Part shown: in pieces, positions 1-9,685 of the stretch
Layout of the letters: each line of letters starts with the position of its first letter
Position numbering within the stretch: position 1 is the first letter of the stretch
Assembly: GCF_002865545.1 (NCBI RefSeq)
Contig: NZ_CP025543.1
Coordinates: 558,001-622,000 of the forward strand
Length of the DNA stretch: 64,000 nt
Reading direction: 5' to 3'
Source: Spiroplasma monobiae MQ-1
GTDB taxonomy: Bacteria; Bacillota_I; Bacilli_A; Mycoplasmatales; Mycoplasmataceae
The notes under the pieces: model-generated
The model's input: only the letters and a program-made list of their open reading frames with translations
Told to the model about the DNA's origin: nothing
Database searches by the model: none
Program-made: the position numbers and the translations under genes

Positions 1-656
1 TGAAATACGTTATTTTTCGTAAGTTGAATAACAACATCTTACATTTTTATTATCAATTATTTTTAAAAACTATCAACAAAAACACTCCATTATAAAAGGT
101 TTTTTATCTTTTTATATTTATTTTATTTTTGATGATTCTTGTATTTATTTAAATAATTTGATATATTTATATTGTCTATTAATTCATTAATAGACACGTT
201 GTTGTAAGCCCTCCCAAAGTTTATAATAACTTACAGGGATTTATTCTTTATTATCTATTTCGTTAATCTATTGGTTAGAAATGTATATAATACTTCAAAC
301 AAACAATAGTGAATCTGATAATATAATAGTTTCCCTTTTGAAATTCAACCCATTTTTAATGGGTTTTTTTTATTTTCAATAAGAAATTATTTAATTTTGA
401 AGTAACTCAAATAAGCTTTTTAATTAAAAACCTATTCTTAAACAACGCTTTAAACTATATTTTTTTATTCCCGAATTGTACAAATGATTACATGTCTTAG
501 TAAAATATGTAATACCTTTGACACGATTATTTTAATACTTTAAATTTAAAATGCAAAGTTTTGGTAAAAACTTCTCTTTTATAACCCCTTAACAAAGGGG
601 TTATAAAGAATTTTAAAAAAGTTTAAAAAAAATTGATCTTGAATTTGATCAATTTT
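1..656. other. Intergenic region with possible untranslated RNA
   Basis: No open frame with a plausible start and ribosome binding site was found on either strand. The plus strand shows a small palindrome (TCTATTAATTCATTAATAGA, about 175-194), then a GTAAG/CTTAC pairing about 214-232, and a strong intrinsic terminator at 345-371. That arrangement would fit the 3' part of a small RNA, or the tail of a transcript entering from the left. A second hairpin with a 10-bp stem (581-604) has no good T-run. I could not match it to tmRNA, RNase P, SRP RNA or a known riboswitch by eye. Confidence 0.35.
345..371 (+). terminator. Intrinsic terminator, plus strand
   Basis: Stem AACCCATT/AATGGGTT with a TTT loop followed by a run of T. 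No plus-strand gene inside the window precedes it, so it ends either an untranslated RNA in 1-345 or a transcript from outside the window. Confidence 0.7.
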
Positions 657-658
657 TT
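625..658 (-). terminator. Intrinsic terminator of the phosphatase operon
   Basis: Read on the minus strand the hairpin AATTGATC/GATCAATT is followed by eight T. It starts at the stop codon of the phosphatase gene (657-659), so stop and stem overlap. Confidence 0.75.
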
Positions 659-1103
659 AAAAATCATAAGGAAAGTTTAACTTCAAGAATTTAGCTCATC
701 CAGGATTTGGTGAGTGATTTGGATATATTTCTAAAAACTGTTGTTGAGCTGTTTCATAAGTCGGTGCAATTATTCTTTTGTTTCTTACCATATACATAAA
801 GACAATACTTGCACTTCTGTTAATACCTCAAACACAGTGAACATATATTTTTTTATCTTCAATGTTGTTTTCTATTTGTTTAATTGCATCAAGTATTAAA
901 TCTTCATCCATATCGTCAATAAACGGATAATCTTCAAAGTCATAATAAATAGTTTTTTTATCTTCTGAAATAACTTTGTTTTCCCCTTCTGGAGCATTTA
1001 ATTCAAAAAAGATTTCTTTTGCACAACTTATTATCAAATCTGAATCAGTTGGAGCTGAATATCTATCTCCTAAATATAAATTTGCAGCAATTTTTTTACT
1101 CAT
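657..1103 (-). CDS. Dual-specificity protein phosphatase family protein
   Basis: A 148-residue protein of the cysteine-based phosphatase superfamily, which hydrolyses phosphoester bonds through a cysteinyl-phosphate intermediate. The P-loop signature HCVWGINRS has the required Cys and Arg five residues apart (C90, R96); its Trp is encoded by TGA. The C-terminal half after the P-loop is helical and ends a few residues past PNPGWAKF. The start is placed at the ATG of MSKKIAANLYLG because AAGGAGAAAAAT precedes it; an upstream alternative start lacks a comparable site. It follows the 171-residue gene at 1124 after 20 nt, so the two are probably co-transcribed. The substrate (protein, nucleotide or lipid) cannot be told from sequence. 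Confidence 0.8.
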
Positions 1104-1123
1104 ATTTTTCTCCTTTATTTTGT

Positions 1124-1639
1124 TTACACTCAAAGTGGTAAGAATTTAGATATAAATTCTTCTCTTGTATCTATAAATAAACAATCATAGTTTGTAATAC
1201 TTTGGTTTAATAAATTTTTATGTTCTAGGATATGAACAAATATGTTTATTTGTTCATCTGCTATTTGGTCTAGAAATACTATTGGTCAATGTTGTATGCT
1301 TGGAAATAATTGTGTTAATCCAAGATTGCTTGGTTGATCAAGATAACTCTCAATTAACCTTGCTTTGTCTTCTTTTTCCTTACCAACCAAATTCAAATAA
1401 AAGCTTAAGTTATTTTGATTATTTGCTTTTACTAATCGATCAATTCCATCAAAAGTAAAGAATAGATTTACAAACTTATAGTTTCCGTTCAAATAATGCA
1501 CTTTGTACACATCTTTTAAATTATAAGATTGACTTCCATCAGTTACTAGCACATCTTGAGGTGCATAGAACTCTATTTGGCTACAGCTTTTTTCATTTAA
1601 AATTGTATTTAAGTGTTTTAAAAAATTATTAATTTCCAT
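1124..1639 (-). CDS. Hypothetical protein, 171 aa, upstream of the phosphatase
   Basis: Not recognised. The frame runs through two TGA(Trp) codons and ends at TAA 1124-1126. The protein is soluble in appearance, without signal peptide or membrane segment, and ends in FLPLWV. Start at ATG 1639 is supported by TGAGGTAAATACAG upstream, and a TATAAT lies between that site and a terminator-like hairpin at 1665-1690. It is the first gene of a two-gene unit with the dual-specificity phosphatase, so it may regulate or be served by that enzyme; this is inference only. Confidence 0.7.
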
Positions 1640-1664
1640 CTGTATTTACCTCAAAATTATTATA

Positions 1665-1690
1665 ATAAAAAACTAGCCTAGAGCTAGTTA
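1665..1690 (-). terminator. Terminator or attenuator upstream of the 1639 gene
   Basis: AACTAGC/GCTAGTT hairpin followed on the minus strand by TTTTTTATT. No coding gene lies to its right on the minus strand, so it either ends an untranslated RNA from 1690-2150 or attenuates transcription into the gene starting at 1639. Confidence 0.55.
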
Positions 1691-2157
1691 AATATTATAT
1701 AAATATTACTTTTAATTGGTTGGCTAATACCAATTTAAATAAATACTAAGTAAAAATGTAATCTGTCTGCTATAAACTTTTTTAAAGCTTATATATTTAT
1801 TTAGAAATTACCTTATATTTCATAAAGGTCAAAACAAAAAAACCCTTATGAACCACAGTTAAATCTTAATACTTTAAAATTATTGGCTATCTGATTTCAA
1901 ATCCTAAGTACCTTGAAAAATTAAGGTTTGTTTAAATTAGATTATTAAATCCCTACCTTTGATTTAAAGGCTCTTTTATTTTAACAATTTAAAACAAAAA
2001 GTATGTAGCTTTGAGCTATGTTGAAAAATTTTTAACAAACAAAAATTAATTTTATTAAAAAAAACTTTTATTCAAGCATTTAAAAGTAGTTTTAGAATTT
2101 TAAAGAATGGAATTTTACCTTACTTTTGTTTAAAATAAAATAGAAGGATTAATAGAA
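1691..2157. other. Intergenic region, 467 nt
   Basis: Very AT-rich divergent spacer. I see no open frame with start and ribosome binding site and no recognised RNA. A motif AACCACAGTTAA near 1852 recurs in inverted form near 4050 (TTAACTGTGGTTAA). The final 20 nt carry the AAGGA ribosome binding site of the hydrolase at 2158. Confidence 0.4.
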
Positions 2158-3153
2158 ATGAATTATAAAAAAAGTTTAAGAAAATTAAAAAATTACCATT
2201 ACAATTGGTTGAATATAACACTTATGATAATTTTATTTCCAATAGTAGTGCTTTTGTCTATGTTTTGTGCAGTTGTATTTGTGCCCTACTTATTTAAATA
2301 TCCCAGAAAAGGTAAATATAAGGGTTTTGAATTTAATAGTTATGAACATTTAGAATATGATTTGAAAGAAAAGGATATTAAAAACTTTAATATTAAAAAA
2401 GAACAAATAAAAGAATTTAATATTGGAGTTTTAAAAGAACAAATAAGTTCTTTAATGGTTCGAAATAAGGATAGTAAAAAATGAGTAATTGGATTGCATG
2501 GTTTTAAAAGAAATAAATACATGGGTTTAAGACAAATCTATCATTTTTATGATCAAGGATACAACTTACTTACATTCGATGGTTTTGCACATGGTTCAAC
2601 TTATGGAAAGTATTCAGATTTTGGTCTTACAAATTCTAAAGTATTAAATGATGTTATTAAGTGAGTAAAAGAATCTTTTGAAGTTGAAGAAATTGGAGTG
2701 ATTGGAACAAGTATGGGTGCAACAACTGCTCTATACTTTGCAAAAAAATATTACCAAGAAAATAAAGTTGATTGATTAATTGCAGATTGCCCATTTTCTC
2801 AAGCTGTTCCACAAATCAGATTTTTCTTACAAAAATATATGGTATTGCCTTGATGATTTATGTCATTAGGAATTAACTATAACTTTAGAAGATATGCAAA
2901 AGCAAGTATTGGTCAAGTTGATCTACTTGATGGTCAAGAAAAAATAGATGATTTAAAAGTATTGTTTATTCATGGTAAAAAAGATGATTTTATAATGTAT
3001 CACAATACAGTTGTGTTACATCACTTAAAACATGTTTCAGAAACAATTAAAAACAGTGAAATCAAATTATATGATAATGCATCTCATTCAAGCAGTATGC
3101 ACAAAAACATGGATGACTATATACAAACAACTATTAGCTTTGCTCAAAAATAA
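2158..3153 (+). CDS. Membrane-anchored alpha/beta hydrolase
   Basis: A 331-residue alpha/beta-hydrolase fold protein. Residues about 17-41 form one hydrophobic membrane segment, placing the catalytic domain probably outside the cell. The oxyanion-loop motif LHGF is at 113-116, the nucleophile elbow GTSMG has Ser185, and candidate Asp and His are in HGKKDD and NASHSS near the C-terminus, so the triad appears complete. Related Firmicutes proteins are annotated as esterases or peptidases of unknown substrate. Four TGA(Trp) codons lie inside. Start has AGAAGGATTAATAGAA upstream. It is monocistronic: a strong terminator follows directly. Confidence 0.85.
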
Positions 3154-3154
3154 A

Positions 3155-3184
3155 AAAAACTTCTCAATTGAGAAGTTTTTTTTA
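3155..3184 (+). terminator. Intrinsic terminator of the hydrolase gene
   Basis: AAACTTCTC/GAGAAGTTT stem, AATT loop and eight T immediately after the TAA stop. Confidence 0.85.
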
Positions 3185-3314
3185 TTTTATCCTTAAATCA
3201 TTTTATAAATAACATCTTAATAAAAATTTAGAAATTTAACATAAAGACAAGTTGTATTGTACTATTACTAATAATACTAGAACTAAAACTTAATTATTAA
3301 ATGACGCTAAGTAA

Positions 3315-3551
3315 TTATTTTGATACTCTTTTTAATGATAATTTAGCTTGATCTTTACTGTCATCGATTGAGATAACGTATCCATCCATTTGTTGTCCTA
3401 CAGTAACGTAGTCAGCAACATTTGTTACATATGCATCAGCGATTTCTGAAATGTGGATTAAACCTTTGTAGATTTTTCCATCAATTTCAGCATCACAGAA
3501 TGCACCAAAATCAACTAATTTAGTAATAGTAATACTTACAATTTTTCCCAT
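3315..3551 (-). CDS. S1-domain RNA-binding protein (YabR/CvfD-like)
   Basis: A 78-residue protein that is little more than one S1 OB-fold. Family hallmarks are KLVDFGAF, GLIHISEI, VGQQMDGYV and KLSLKRV. Such small proteins bind RNA and, in Firmicutes, associate with 30S ribosomal subunits or modulate translation; that role is family knowledge, not visible here. AAGGAGAAATAAAC precedes the ATG. Stands alone between the terminator of the hydrolase and the 43-residue Cys gene. Confidence 0.85.
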   Translation of the reverse strand: MGKIVSITITKLVDFGAFCDAEIDGKIYKGLIHISEIADAYVTNVADYVTVGQQMDGYVISIDDSKDQAKLSLKRVSK

Positions 3552-3748
3552 GTTTATTTCTCCTTACCTACATAACTATAAACTATTTTTGTACTTTATT
3601 TTGCTTTTTCTATAAAAAAAATAAAATATTTTCAAAATAAGGATATTTAGAAAATATTAAAGTTTAACTATGCTTTTAAATTTTTAAATATTAAAACTTT
3701 TCTTCTTTATTTGATATAAGGGTATATAAAGAATTTATAAATCCAATT

Positions 3749-3880
3749 TTAAACTCATCTTTTTTTATTACGAGCTTTCTTTTTCAAAAATTTATAATGT
3801 TTTTTACACATCATTCCTGTAGAAAAAGATTTGTAGCCCTTGTTTAAGCATCCACTAACTGGACAAGTACTAATTTTCAT
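3749..3880 (-). CDS. Small Cys/His protein, 43 aa, possible zinc binder
   Basis: Encodes a 43-residue basic protein beginning MKISTCPVSGC with C6, C11, C25 and H28 (C-x4-C ... C-x2-H) and a Lys/Arg-rich tail, read through one TGA(Trp) two codons before the stop. AGGAATAATTAT precedes the ATG. The spacing suggests one small zinc site and the tail suggests nucleic-acid or ribosome contact; neither is proven. Too short for routine gene callers. Confidence 0.55.
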
Positions 3881-4055
3881 ATAATTATTCCTATCTATTT
3901 AAAATCATTAGATTTTCAAATTTTGATATAATTCATATGTATAAAAGCTTTTTATTCCTAGAAAGTTGTTAAATTTTTTTCAGATTAATATTACATAGAT
4001 ACTTTTTTTGATTTGTAATTTTATTTTTGCAATACTATTCTTAACTGTGGTTAAT

Positions 4056-4097
4056 TAAAACCTATCTTTATTATATGTTGCAAAGATAGGTTTTAAT
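4056..4097 (-). terminator. Terminator-like hairpin
   Basis: AACCTATCTTT/AAAGATAGGTT 11-bp stem with a 12-nt loop; downstream of the minus-strand gene ending at 4146, whose transcript it probably ends. Confidence 0.55.
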
Positions 4098-4145
4098 ATA
4101 GTTAAAATGGAAGTCAAAAATTTTTTAGTTACAAATAAAATATTT

Positions 4146-4970
4146 TTACTTATTTAAAGGTAAAAGAAAGTCTTTATTCTTTTTATAATAGTCATCATCT
4201 TGAACATAGTAAAGATCGATTCAATCATCTGTTCTTTGAACATCTATTGATTTAAAAGAAGATTCTAAAGCATTTAAAAGTGGGTCCATATTACTTGCAA
4301 GAACCATTGCACTTATTGAAGTTTGTTCGATAATTTCATACATATCTGCAAATTTAGGGTGGAATAAGTAAGCTTGAGGATTATAGTGAACAAAAGGTAA
4401 AAATAAGATATTGCTAATCTTAATAGTGTCTATAATATGGTTTTCTGCAATATATTGACTTAACCTTTCACCAAGTGGTTTGAAGTAGTCTAAAACATGC
4501 TTAGAGCCATTTTTAGGCATAACTTCGTGTCAATAAATGTCATCATCTTCTTTATCAATTATGCTAAGTGAAATTATGTTTATATAATCTTCTTTTCCAT
4601 ATGCTAAAAAAATGAAGTCAAATGATATATTTATATAATCTTGAATTGGATATAGCATTATTAAAGTATTTTTATTCAAACCCATAGTTGATTTAATAAC
4701 TTCTCTCATTAATTTTACCCTTAAGATCATATCTGTTATTTTGTTTTCATCAGTTTCATAACCAAGTAATATAAAAAACCTTGAACTAAATAAGGTTTTT
4801 AATTCTTTATCAGCTATTTGCATAAAATAATCAAGTTTAAATATACAAATAGAGTGAATTAAAGCATTATCACTAAATCAAACATTTTGATTCTTAAAAA
4901 TTAAAAGCTTTTCTTTTTCTATTTTTACAAGTTTTAAGAATTTTTTTGAAGTTGATCTTCTTTTATTCAT
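4146..4970 (-). CDS. Hypothetical protein, 274 aa
   Basis: Not recognised. The frame is continuous only when four TGA codons are read as Trp; the true start is the ATG at 4968-4970 (MNKRRSTSKKFLK), well upstream of the first internal Met. Soluble, mixed composition, basic N-terminus, no signal peptide or clear motif. A single gene between a hairpin terminator on its 3' side and an AT-rich promoter region on its 5' side. Confidence 0.65.
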
Positions 4971-5037
4971 ATAAAAACCTTACTTTCATTGTCTTTATTA
5001 TACCATTTTTAAAACTTGCTTTAAATATGGTCAAATA

Positions 5038-5066
5038 AAAAGTACTTATTAATTAATAAGTACTTA
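5038..5066 (-). terminator. Intrinsic terminator of the secreted-protein gene
   Basis: A perfect 26-bp palindrome (half-site AAGTACTTATTAA) followed on the minus strand by TTTTTATTT. Confidence 0.8.
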
Positions 5067-5083
5067 TAGTAAAATATTTTTAT

Positions 5084-5857
5084 TTAATCATTTAAATGGT
5101 TGTAAAAATTAAGTACAACTTCTATGTTTCCATGGATACCTTTACTAATTCCATATTCACTTGCTCTAACTCTTAAAATTAAATTGATGCTTTCTCCTGG
5201 CTTTAAACTAATTTCTTTTAACTGTTCATCATAAAGTTTTTCTCCTGTTTCACTTATTAAATAATTAGTATATTCAAATGCTCCAAATCTAAATACAGAT
5301 AGAGGATTTTCAAGAGCTCCATTATAGGCTTCGCTAATGTATTTTTCAAATACAAATTCAGCTATTTTCATATCTAAAGTCGCTTCATTAAGTCTGTCAT
5401 ATATTTTTACATTATCATCAATTTTTAAATCATGATCTAAATGTTTTAAAATAAATGTAACATTAGCAGAACCTTTAAATCCATTTGCATTTCCTAACTC
5501 ATTTGTAGATATTCTAACTGTAGAGTAAGTAGTTTTAGCTCCATTTGCTCCAGATGCATCTGCATCTGTAAGCAATTCTCCTGTAAAGTCATTTATAATA
5601 TAATCAACATTAAAGAATTGATAATCAGCATTTTCATAACCAGAAAATTTTAATGCACTTGCATAAGTTCTTAAAATTAAAATATTATAAGTGCTTGCAT
5701 CTGCAATATAAAGCCCATTTTGACTATGAGTAACTGGTCTAAAGTCACCAATATCAAATGACTCTTCTAAATTTTGATTGTTTGAAATTAAAGCTAAAGG
5801 AGTTAAACTTGTAGCACTTAAAGACAAACTCCCTATTAAACTTAATAATTTTATCAC
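5084..5857 (-). CDS. Secreted protein with N-terminal signal peptide
   Basis: 257 residues with a classic signal peptide (positive MIK, hydrophobic core to about residue 25) but no lipobox Cys, so predicted exported or anchored by the uncleaved segment. The start is GTG: AAAGGTAATAATC lies upstream and an in-frame TAA closes the frame before it. Near the C-terminus the motif LKPGESIN also occurs in the secreted protein at 14645 (PKPGESIN), so the two appear to be distant members of one spiroplasma surface family. Mature domain rich in beta-type residues. Function unknown. Confidence 0.7.
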   Translation of the reverse strand: MIKLLSLIGSLSLSATSLTPLALISNNQNLEESFDIGDFRPVTHSQNGLYIADASTYNILILRTYASALKFSGYENADYQFFNVDYIINDFTGELLTDADASGANGAKTTYSTVRISTNELGNANGFKGSANVTFILKHLDHDLKIDDNVKIYDRLNEATLDMKIAEFVFEKYISEAYNGALENPLSVFRFGAFEYTNYLISETGEKLYDEQLKEISLKPGESINLILRVRASEYGISKGIHGNIEVVLNFYNHLND

Positions 5858-5973
5858 TTTTGATTATTACCTTTCTTTCTCAACCCACCCAACACCCTAA
5901 ATTATTTGTTAGTTGTTATTTTCATTAATATTCAATTTTACTTTTTGATTTTATAATAAACTAAAAATATTTA

Positions 5974-6000
5974 AAAGCCAACACAAAAGTGTTGGTTCAT
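5974..6000 (-). terminator. Intrinsic terminator of the aldo/keto reductase gene
   Basis: ACCAACAC/GTGTTGGC stem with TTTT loop and T-run on the minus strand, ending next to the stop at 6003. Confidence 0.8.
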
Positions 6001-6002
6001 TT

Positions 6003-6827
6003 TTAAAAATCGAAGTTATCTGGATCTGGACCATCTCTGTATTCTTCAATTGTTGAAAGCAATTGCATATCTTCGTTTGTTAATTCAAAGTCTTCTATTT
6101 GAATATTTTCAATTACTCTTGAAGGTTTTGAAGATTTAGGAATTATTACATAATCTAATTGAAATGCTCATCTTAAACAAATTTGAGCTTCACTTTTTTT
6201 GTATTTTTTAGCCAATTGCTTTATTTGATCAATTTCAAAACATTTTCCTCTAATCATTGTTCCTCATGATTCAACAAGTATATCATTTTGTTTACACATA
6301 TTTACAACTTCTAAGTTTTGTAAAGCTGGGTGTAATTCAAATTGATTAATAACTGGTTTTATTTTACAAATTTCTAAAAGTTCTTTTAAGTGATGTGCTT
6401 GAAAATTACTTACTCCAATTGATTTTACTTTACCTTGTTCAACAGCTTCTTCTAATGCTTTTCAACATTCAAGTCTATTTTCTGTTGGTCAATGTATTAA
6501 AAGTAAATCAATATAATCTAACTCAAGTTCTTCTAAAATTTCATCAATCGCTTGTTTTGCAAGAAGATAAGAATGATGAGAGTTTCATATTTTAGAAGTA
6601 ATAAAAACCTCTTCTCTTTTTACATTACTTTCTTTTAAAGCTCTTGCAACTACTTTGTGATTATTATAAACAGTTGCTGTGTCAATGTGTCTATAACCAC
6701 TTTCAAGAGCTGCTTTTATAGAATTTAAAGTTTCATTCTCATCTGTTAATTTATAGGTTCCTAAACCTATTTGAGGGATTGTTAATCCATTATTTAATTT
6801 TAAATTTTTTTCTAATACTTTATTCAT
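6003..6827 (-). CDS. Aldo/keto reductase
   Basis: 274 residues of the aldo/keto reductase superfamily, NAD(P)H-dependent carbonyl reductases with a TIM-barrel fold. Family signatures are GLGTYKL near the N-terminus, GYRHIDTATVYNNH carrying the catalytic Asp and Tyr, FITSKIW with the Lys, LLLIHWP with the His, and SIGVSNF; IPKSS binds cofactor phosphate. Similar in length to the 2,5-diketo-gluconate/glyoxal reductase group. AAAGGAGACAAGAAC precedes the ATG. Monocistronic with its own terminator. Substrate not predictable. Confidence 0.92.
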
Positions 6828-6887
6828 GTTCTTGTCTCCTTTTATAAAGTATCTTTATTATAAGTCTTTAATGATGTAAAAATGATT

Positions 6888-7706
6888 TTAAAAATTTTTA
6901 ATTAAAACCTCATTTATTTTACCTCTATTTTCACTTTTTGAATTAATCATTCTTGACGCCTTTACTATTTTAATATTATATTCTTTATATATTTCTTTTA
7001 TGAAGTCGGTGTCGTGATTGGAAACTATAAAGTAAGCCCCAACACCATCTATATAATTGCAAAAATCCCTTAAAGCAATTTGCCCTTCTTTTCCAAAAGA
7101 ATCCTTATTATAACTTTCAAAAGTATTTTTATTTATTTTGTCATATGGAGGGTCCAAATAAACTAAATCATCTTTTTTAATTTTATTTTTAAAATATTCA
7201 AAAGATTCATTTGTTATTTCTATTTTATTTAAATATTCAGAAACTTTTTTTATATTTTCAATGTCATAAATTTGTGGTGCAATTTCAGATTTGTTTCAAG
7301 GAACATTAAACTTATTATTAGCATTTTTTCTGTAAAGACCATTAAAACAGGTTTTATTTAAAAACAAAGTTCTAGCAGCATTCAAGAAAATATCTTTAGA
7401 AAAATCTTCATCTGAGTATTCTCTCAATTTATAATAAAAAGCTTTTGGATTTTTATTATACTCAATTCTGAACAACTCAATATTATCAATAATTTTTGCA
7501 TAATTTTCTCTAACACATTTATATAAATTAATAATTTCCTCATCAATGTCATTAATTAATGCATTTTCATTTTCATTGTATAAAACCAATGCACCCCCAC
7601 CTAAAAAGAGCTCAAAATATTTATTATATCCCTTAGGAAATTCATTATTAATAACTTTGATTAATTGCGTTTTACCGCCCGCCCACTTTAATATAGGTTT
7701 AGCCAT
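6888..7706 (-). CDS. dam: DNA adenine methyltransferase, Dam/M.DpnII type
   Basis: 272-residue D12-class N6-adenine methyltransferase that transfers a methyl group from SAM to adenine, very probably in GATC. N-terminal PILKWAGGKTQL and the SAM-binding FLGGG (residues 35-38) precede the catalytic DPPY at 185-188. The ATG overlaps the last base of the DpnII-type nuclease stop (TAATG), and the GGAGGT site lies inside the end of that gene, so translation is coupled. In this operon the nuclease is encoded first and the methylase second. It protects host GATC sites and may also decide what the second GATC-type nuclease at 18578 can cut. Confidence 0.92.
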
Positions 7707-8557
7707 TAATTACCTCCAATTAGTTTTTTAAAATCATTTTTTTCAAACTCTTTTAAATTAAATAAAAAATCAATTCTTTCATAAGCTTCTTTAATTTGAT
7801 TTTTTGTATTTTTTCACCCTAGACCGTCAGTTATTCAAATAAATTTTACATTTTTAAACTTGTTAATTTTTTCACTAAGGTATATATAAGACTTGCATGT
7901 CTCATTTAATTTACTTCCACTTGAACCGTAGAAATTTACCTCCATAAGGTAATAAAAACCTTCAAATTCTATTGCAAAGTCAAGAATTTTATCGGCTACT
8001 TTATCATCGAAAACTTCTAAAAATTCTTTAAAGACATCTTCAGAAAAAACTTTAGCAAGATTTTTCAATCTTACTTGTGTGTGAAATTTAACATTTTTTT
8101 TATCAAGGATTTCTTTACATTTTGCCTCCATCAAGGAACCTACTCTATTTTTTCTAGCATTTGTATCCATGCCCACTTCCAAACCAATAAGATAATCAAT
8201 TATACTTTTTACTTTATTTTCTTGAAAAAATCTAATTATTCCACTTCTATCAATAATTCTTATAACTTCATCTATTGAAGTATTTTCAGAAATTTTTATT
8301 TCCTCATTAATTGTTTGTATAATACTTTTTCTTATAGCTATTAAATTAGGTATTAACGTTTTTATTGATGGATTTTGTTTAAAAATTAATTCCAATCTTT
8401 TAGTTGGTTCAGGATCATTTAAAACGGTATTTAAAATCTCTAATTCTTCATACCTCTTATTTACATTTGATACAACTTTTTTATAATCAACATAATCTTC
8501 GACATCCATTATAGTTGGTTTTAGATTTTTAAAAAATAATTCAAAGTTTTTTATCAT
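7706..8557 (-). CDS. Type II restriction endonuclease, DpnII/MboI family (GATC)
   Basis: 283 residues. The C-terminal half contains the family hallmark LMEVNFYGSSGSKLNE preceded by ADKILDFAIE, which together give the Asp and Glu of a PD-(D/E)XK-like centre (about D203 and E206) and the conserved NFYG loop. Length equals that of known DpnII/MboI enzymes. The start is taken at MIKNFEL because AAAGGTGG lies 6-7 nt before it; three codons upstream a GTG is possible. First gene of a two-gene restriction-modification unit with Dam. Expected to cut unmethylated GATC. Confidence 0.9.
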
Positions 8558-8710
8558 ATTAACCACCTTTATTTATAATAAATAATACACAAAAAAAATA
8601 TAAATTTTAAAAAATCTTGATTATATAAATAATTATTTAACTACAATAGAATTTAAAAATAATTCGTAATTATTAACTATAATATAAAAACAAATCAATA
8701 TTCATATGTG
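8558..8710. other. Promoter spacer upstream of the DpnII-Dam unit
   Basis: AT-rich, without an open frame; several TATA-like hexamers on the minus strand could serve as the promoter for the nuclease-methylase operon, but no single one stands out. Confidence 0.35.
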
Positions 8711-8866
8711 TTAAAAAATTTTAGCAATCTCTAAATTAATTTTCACAAAATTTTTTATTATCCATGGATTCAAGTTATCTTTGCATATTTTATGCATTTT
8801 TTTTAGATGTAATTGATTATATAAAATATTTTTTATTTGTTTTATATGCCCTCATCCTTTAATGTT
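8711..8866 (-). pseudogene. In-frame continuation of the HamA-like gene beyond a TAG
   Basis: Directly after the TAG at 8867-8869 the same reading frame stays open for 51 codons to TAA 8711-8713, with protein-like composition (NIKGWGHIKQIKNILYNQL as its first residues) and one TGA(Trp). No start codon with ribosome binding site serves it separately. In such AT-rich DNA an open frame of this length is possible by chance but not common. It looks like the former C-terminus of the nuclease, cut off by a nonsense mutation. Confidence 0.45.
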
Positions 8867-9685
8867 CTATGTAGTTCTAGTTCAAAGTTTTGTGAAATAA
8901 TTTTCTAATATTTCTAATAATTCACTGTCATTAATTACGCTTGTCGCTATAAAACTATGAAACTTTTTTTCTATTATTTGCGAGTTTTCTATGTATTCAT
9001 TTAACTCCTCAATTTCTTCATCAGATATTTTTCCATCAAATTCAATAAATAGGCACCCAAATAAAAAACAATTATCTATTTTATCAAATTCAATATTTAA
9101 ACCTTTTCTTTCTCACATATTATAAATAATATCATTACATACTTTCGTAAAATTCTTTTGAACTTCTTCAGTTATTGCTATGTCGTTTAAATCAGCATAC
9201 TTAAAATTTCTAACATCAGCGTTACTCATCCTATTAATTTCCTGCCCCCTTACAGAAACTCTTTTATTATCTGTATTTGAACTATTGGCTCTTCAAATTA
9301 ATTCTTTTAAGTCAGAAACAATATTTTTGGTTTCTTTTTTTGATTTTGATTCACAAATAATAAGTTCTCCATTATTTAAATTTAAAAAAAGGATGTCATG
9401 ACCATTTCTATTCAACTTATCATAAGATAAATCAGAGATAGGAATGCAATTCATATTTTCTCCAATACATTCAAATAGTGAATTATTTTCTTTAAAATGT
9501 TGATAAAAAAATATTTCAGCATTGAAACCTCTAATTTTTTTCATATTTCCTTCTTCTTCAAAGTTAATATTCCAAAGATCTCTCGGTAGATAAGCATTAT
9601 TTTTAGTTTTATCTTTTAAAACTTTTTCATATATATCCATCATTTCTTTTTTTTCTAATTTTTCCTTTATAATACAGATTCTCAT
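8867..9685 (-). CDS. HamA-like (DUF1837-type) nuclease subunit
   Basis: 272 residues as annotated to TAG. Centre motif GFNAEIFFYQHFK followed by NGHDILFL and LIICESKSKK gives a D...E-x-K constellation typical of PD-(D/E)XK nucleases and resembles the DUF1837 family, the HamA subunit of Hachiman anti-phage systems. The ATG at 9685 overlaps the helicase gene by 19 nt and has AGGGTGATTAAGAG upstream, so expression is coupled to the helicase. Assigned by motif and by partnership with the helicase, not by full-length match. The frame continues past the TAG for another 51 codons, suggesting a C-terminal truncation, so activity is uncertain. Confidence 0.6.

Noticed and set aside
228-238. CTTACAGGGATTTA resembling the start of a Mesoplasma 2'-deoxyguanosine riboswitch
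   Set aside because: Only a short match; the junction sequences and second stem are missing and no purine gene follows.
500-545. TTGACA-containing promoter on the plus strand
   Set aside because: No good -10 box at the correct spacing and no gene downstream on that strand.
6395-6595. Plus-strand Leu-rich ORF
   Set aside because: Antisense of the aldo/keto reductase; no ribosome binding site.
6585-6827. Aldo/keto reductase and several other genes as truncated fragments
   Set aside because: Apparent breaks are TGA codons that read as Trp in this genetic code; joining restores full family length.
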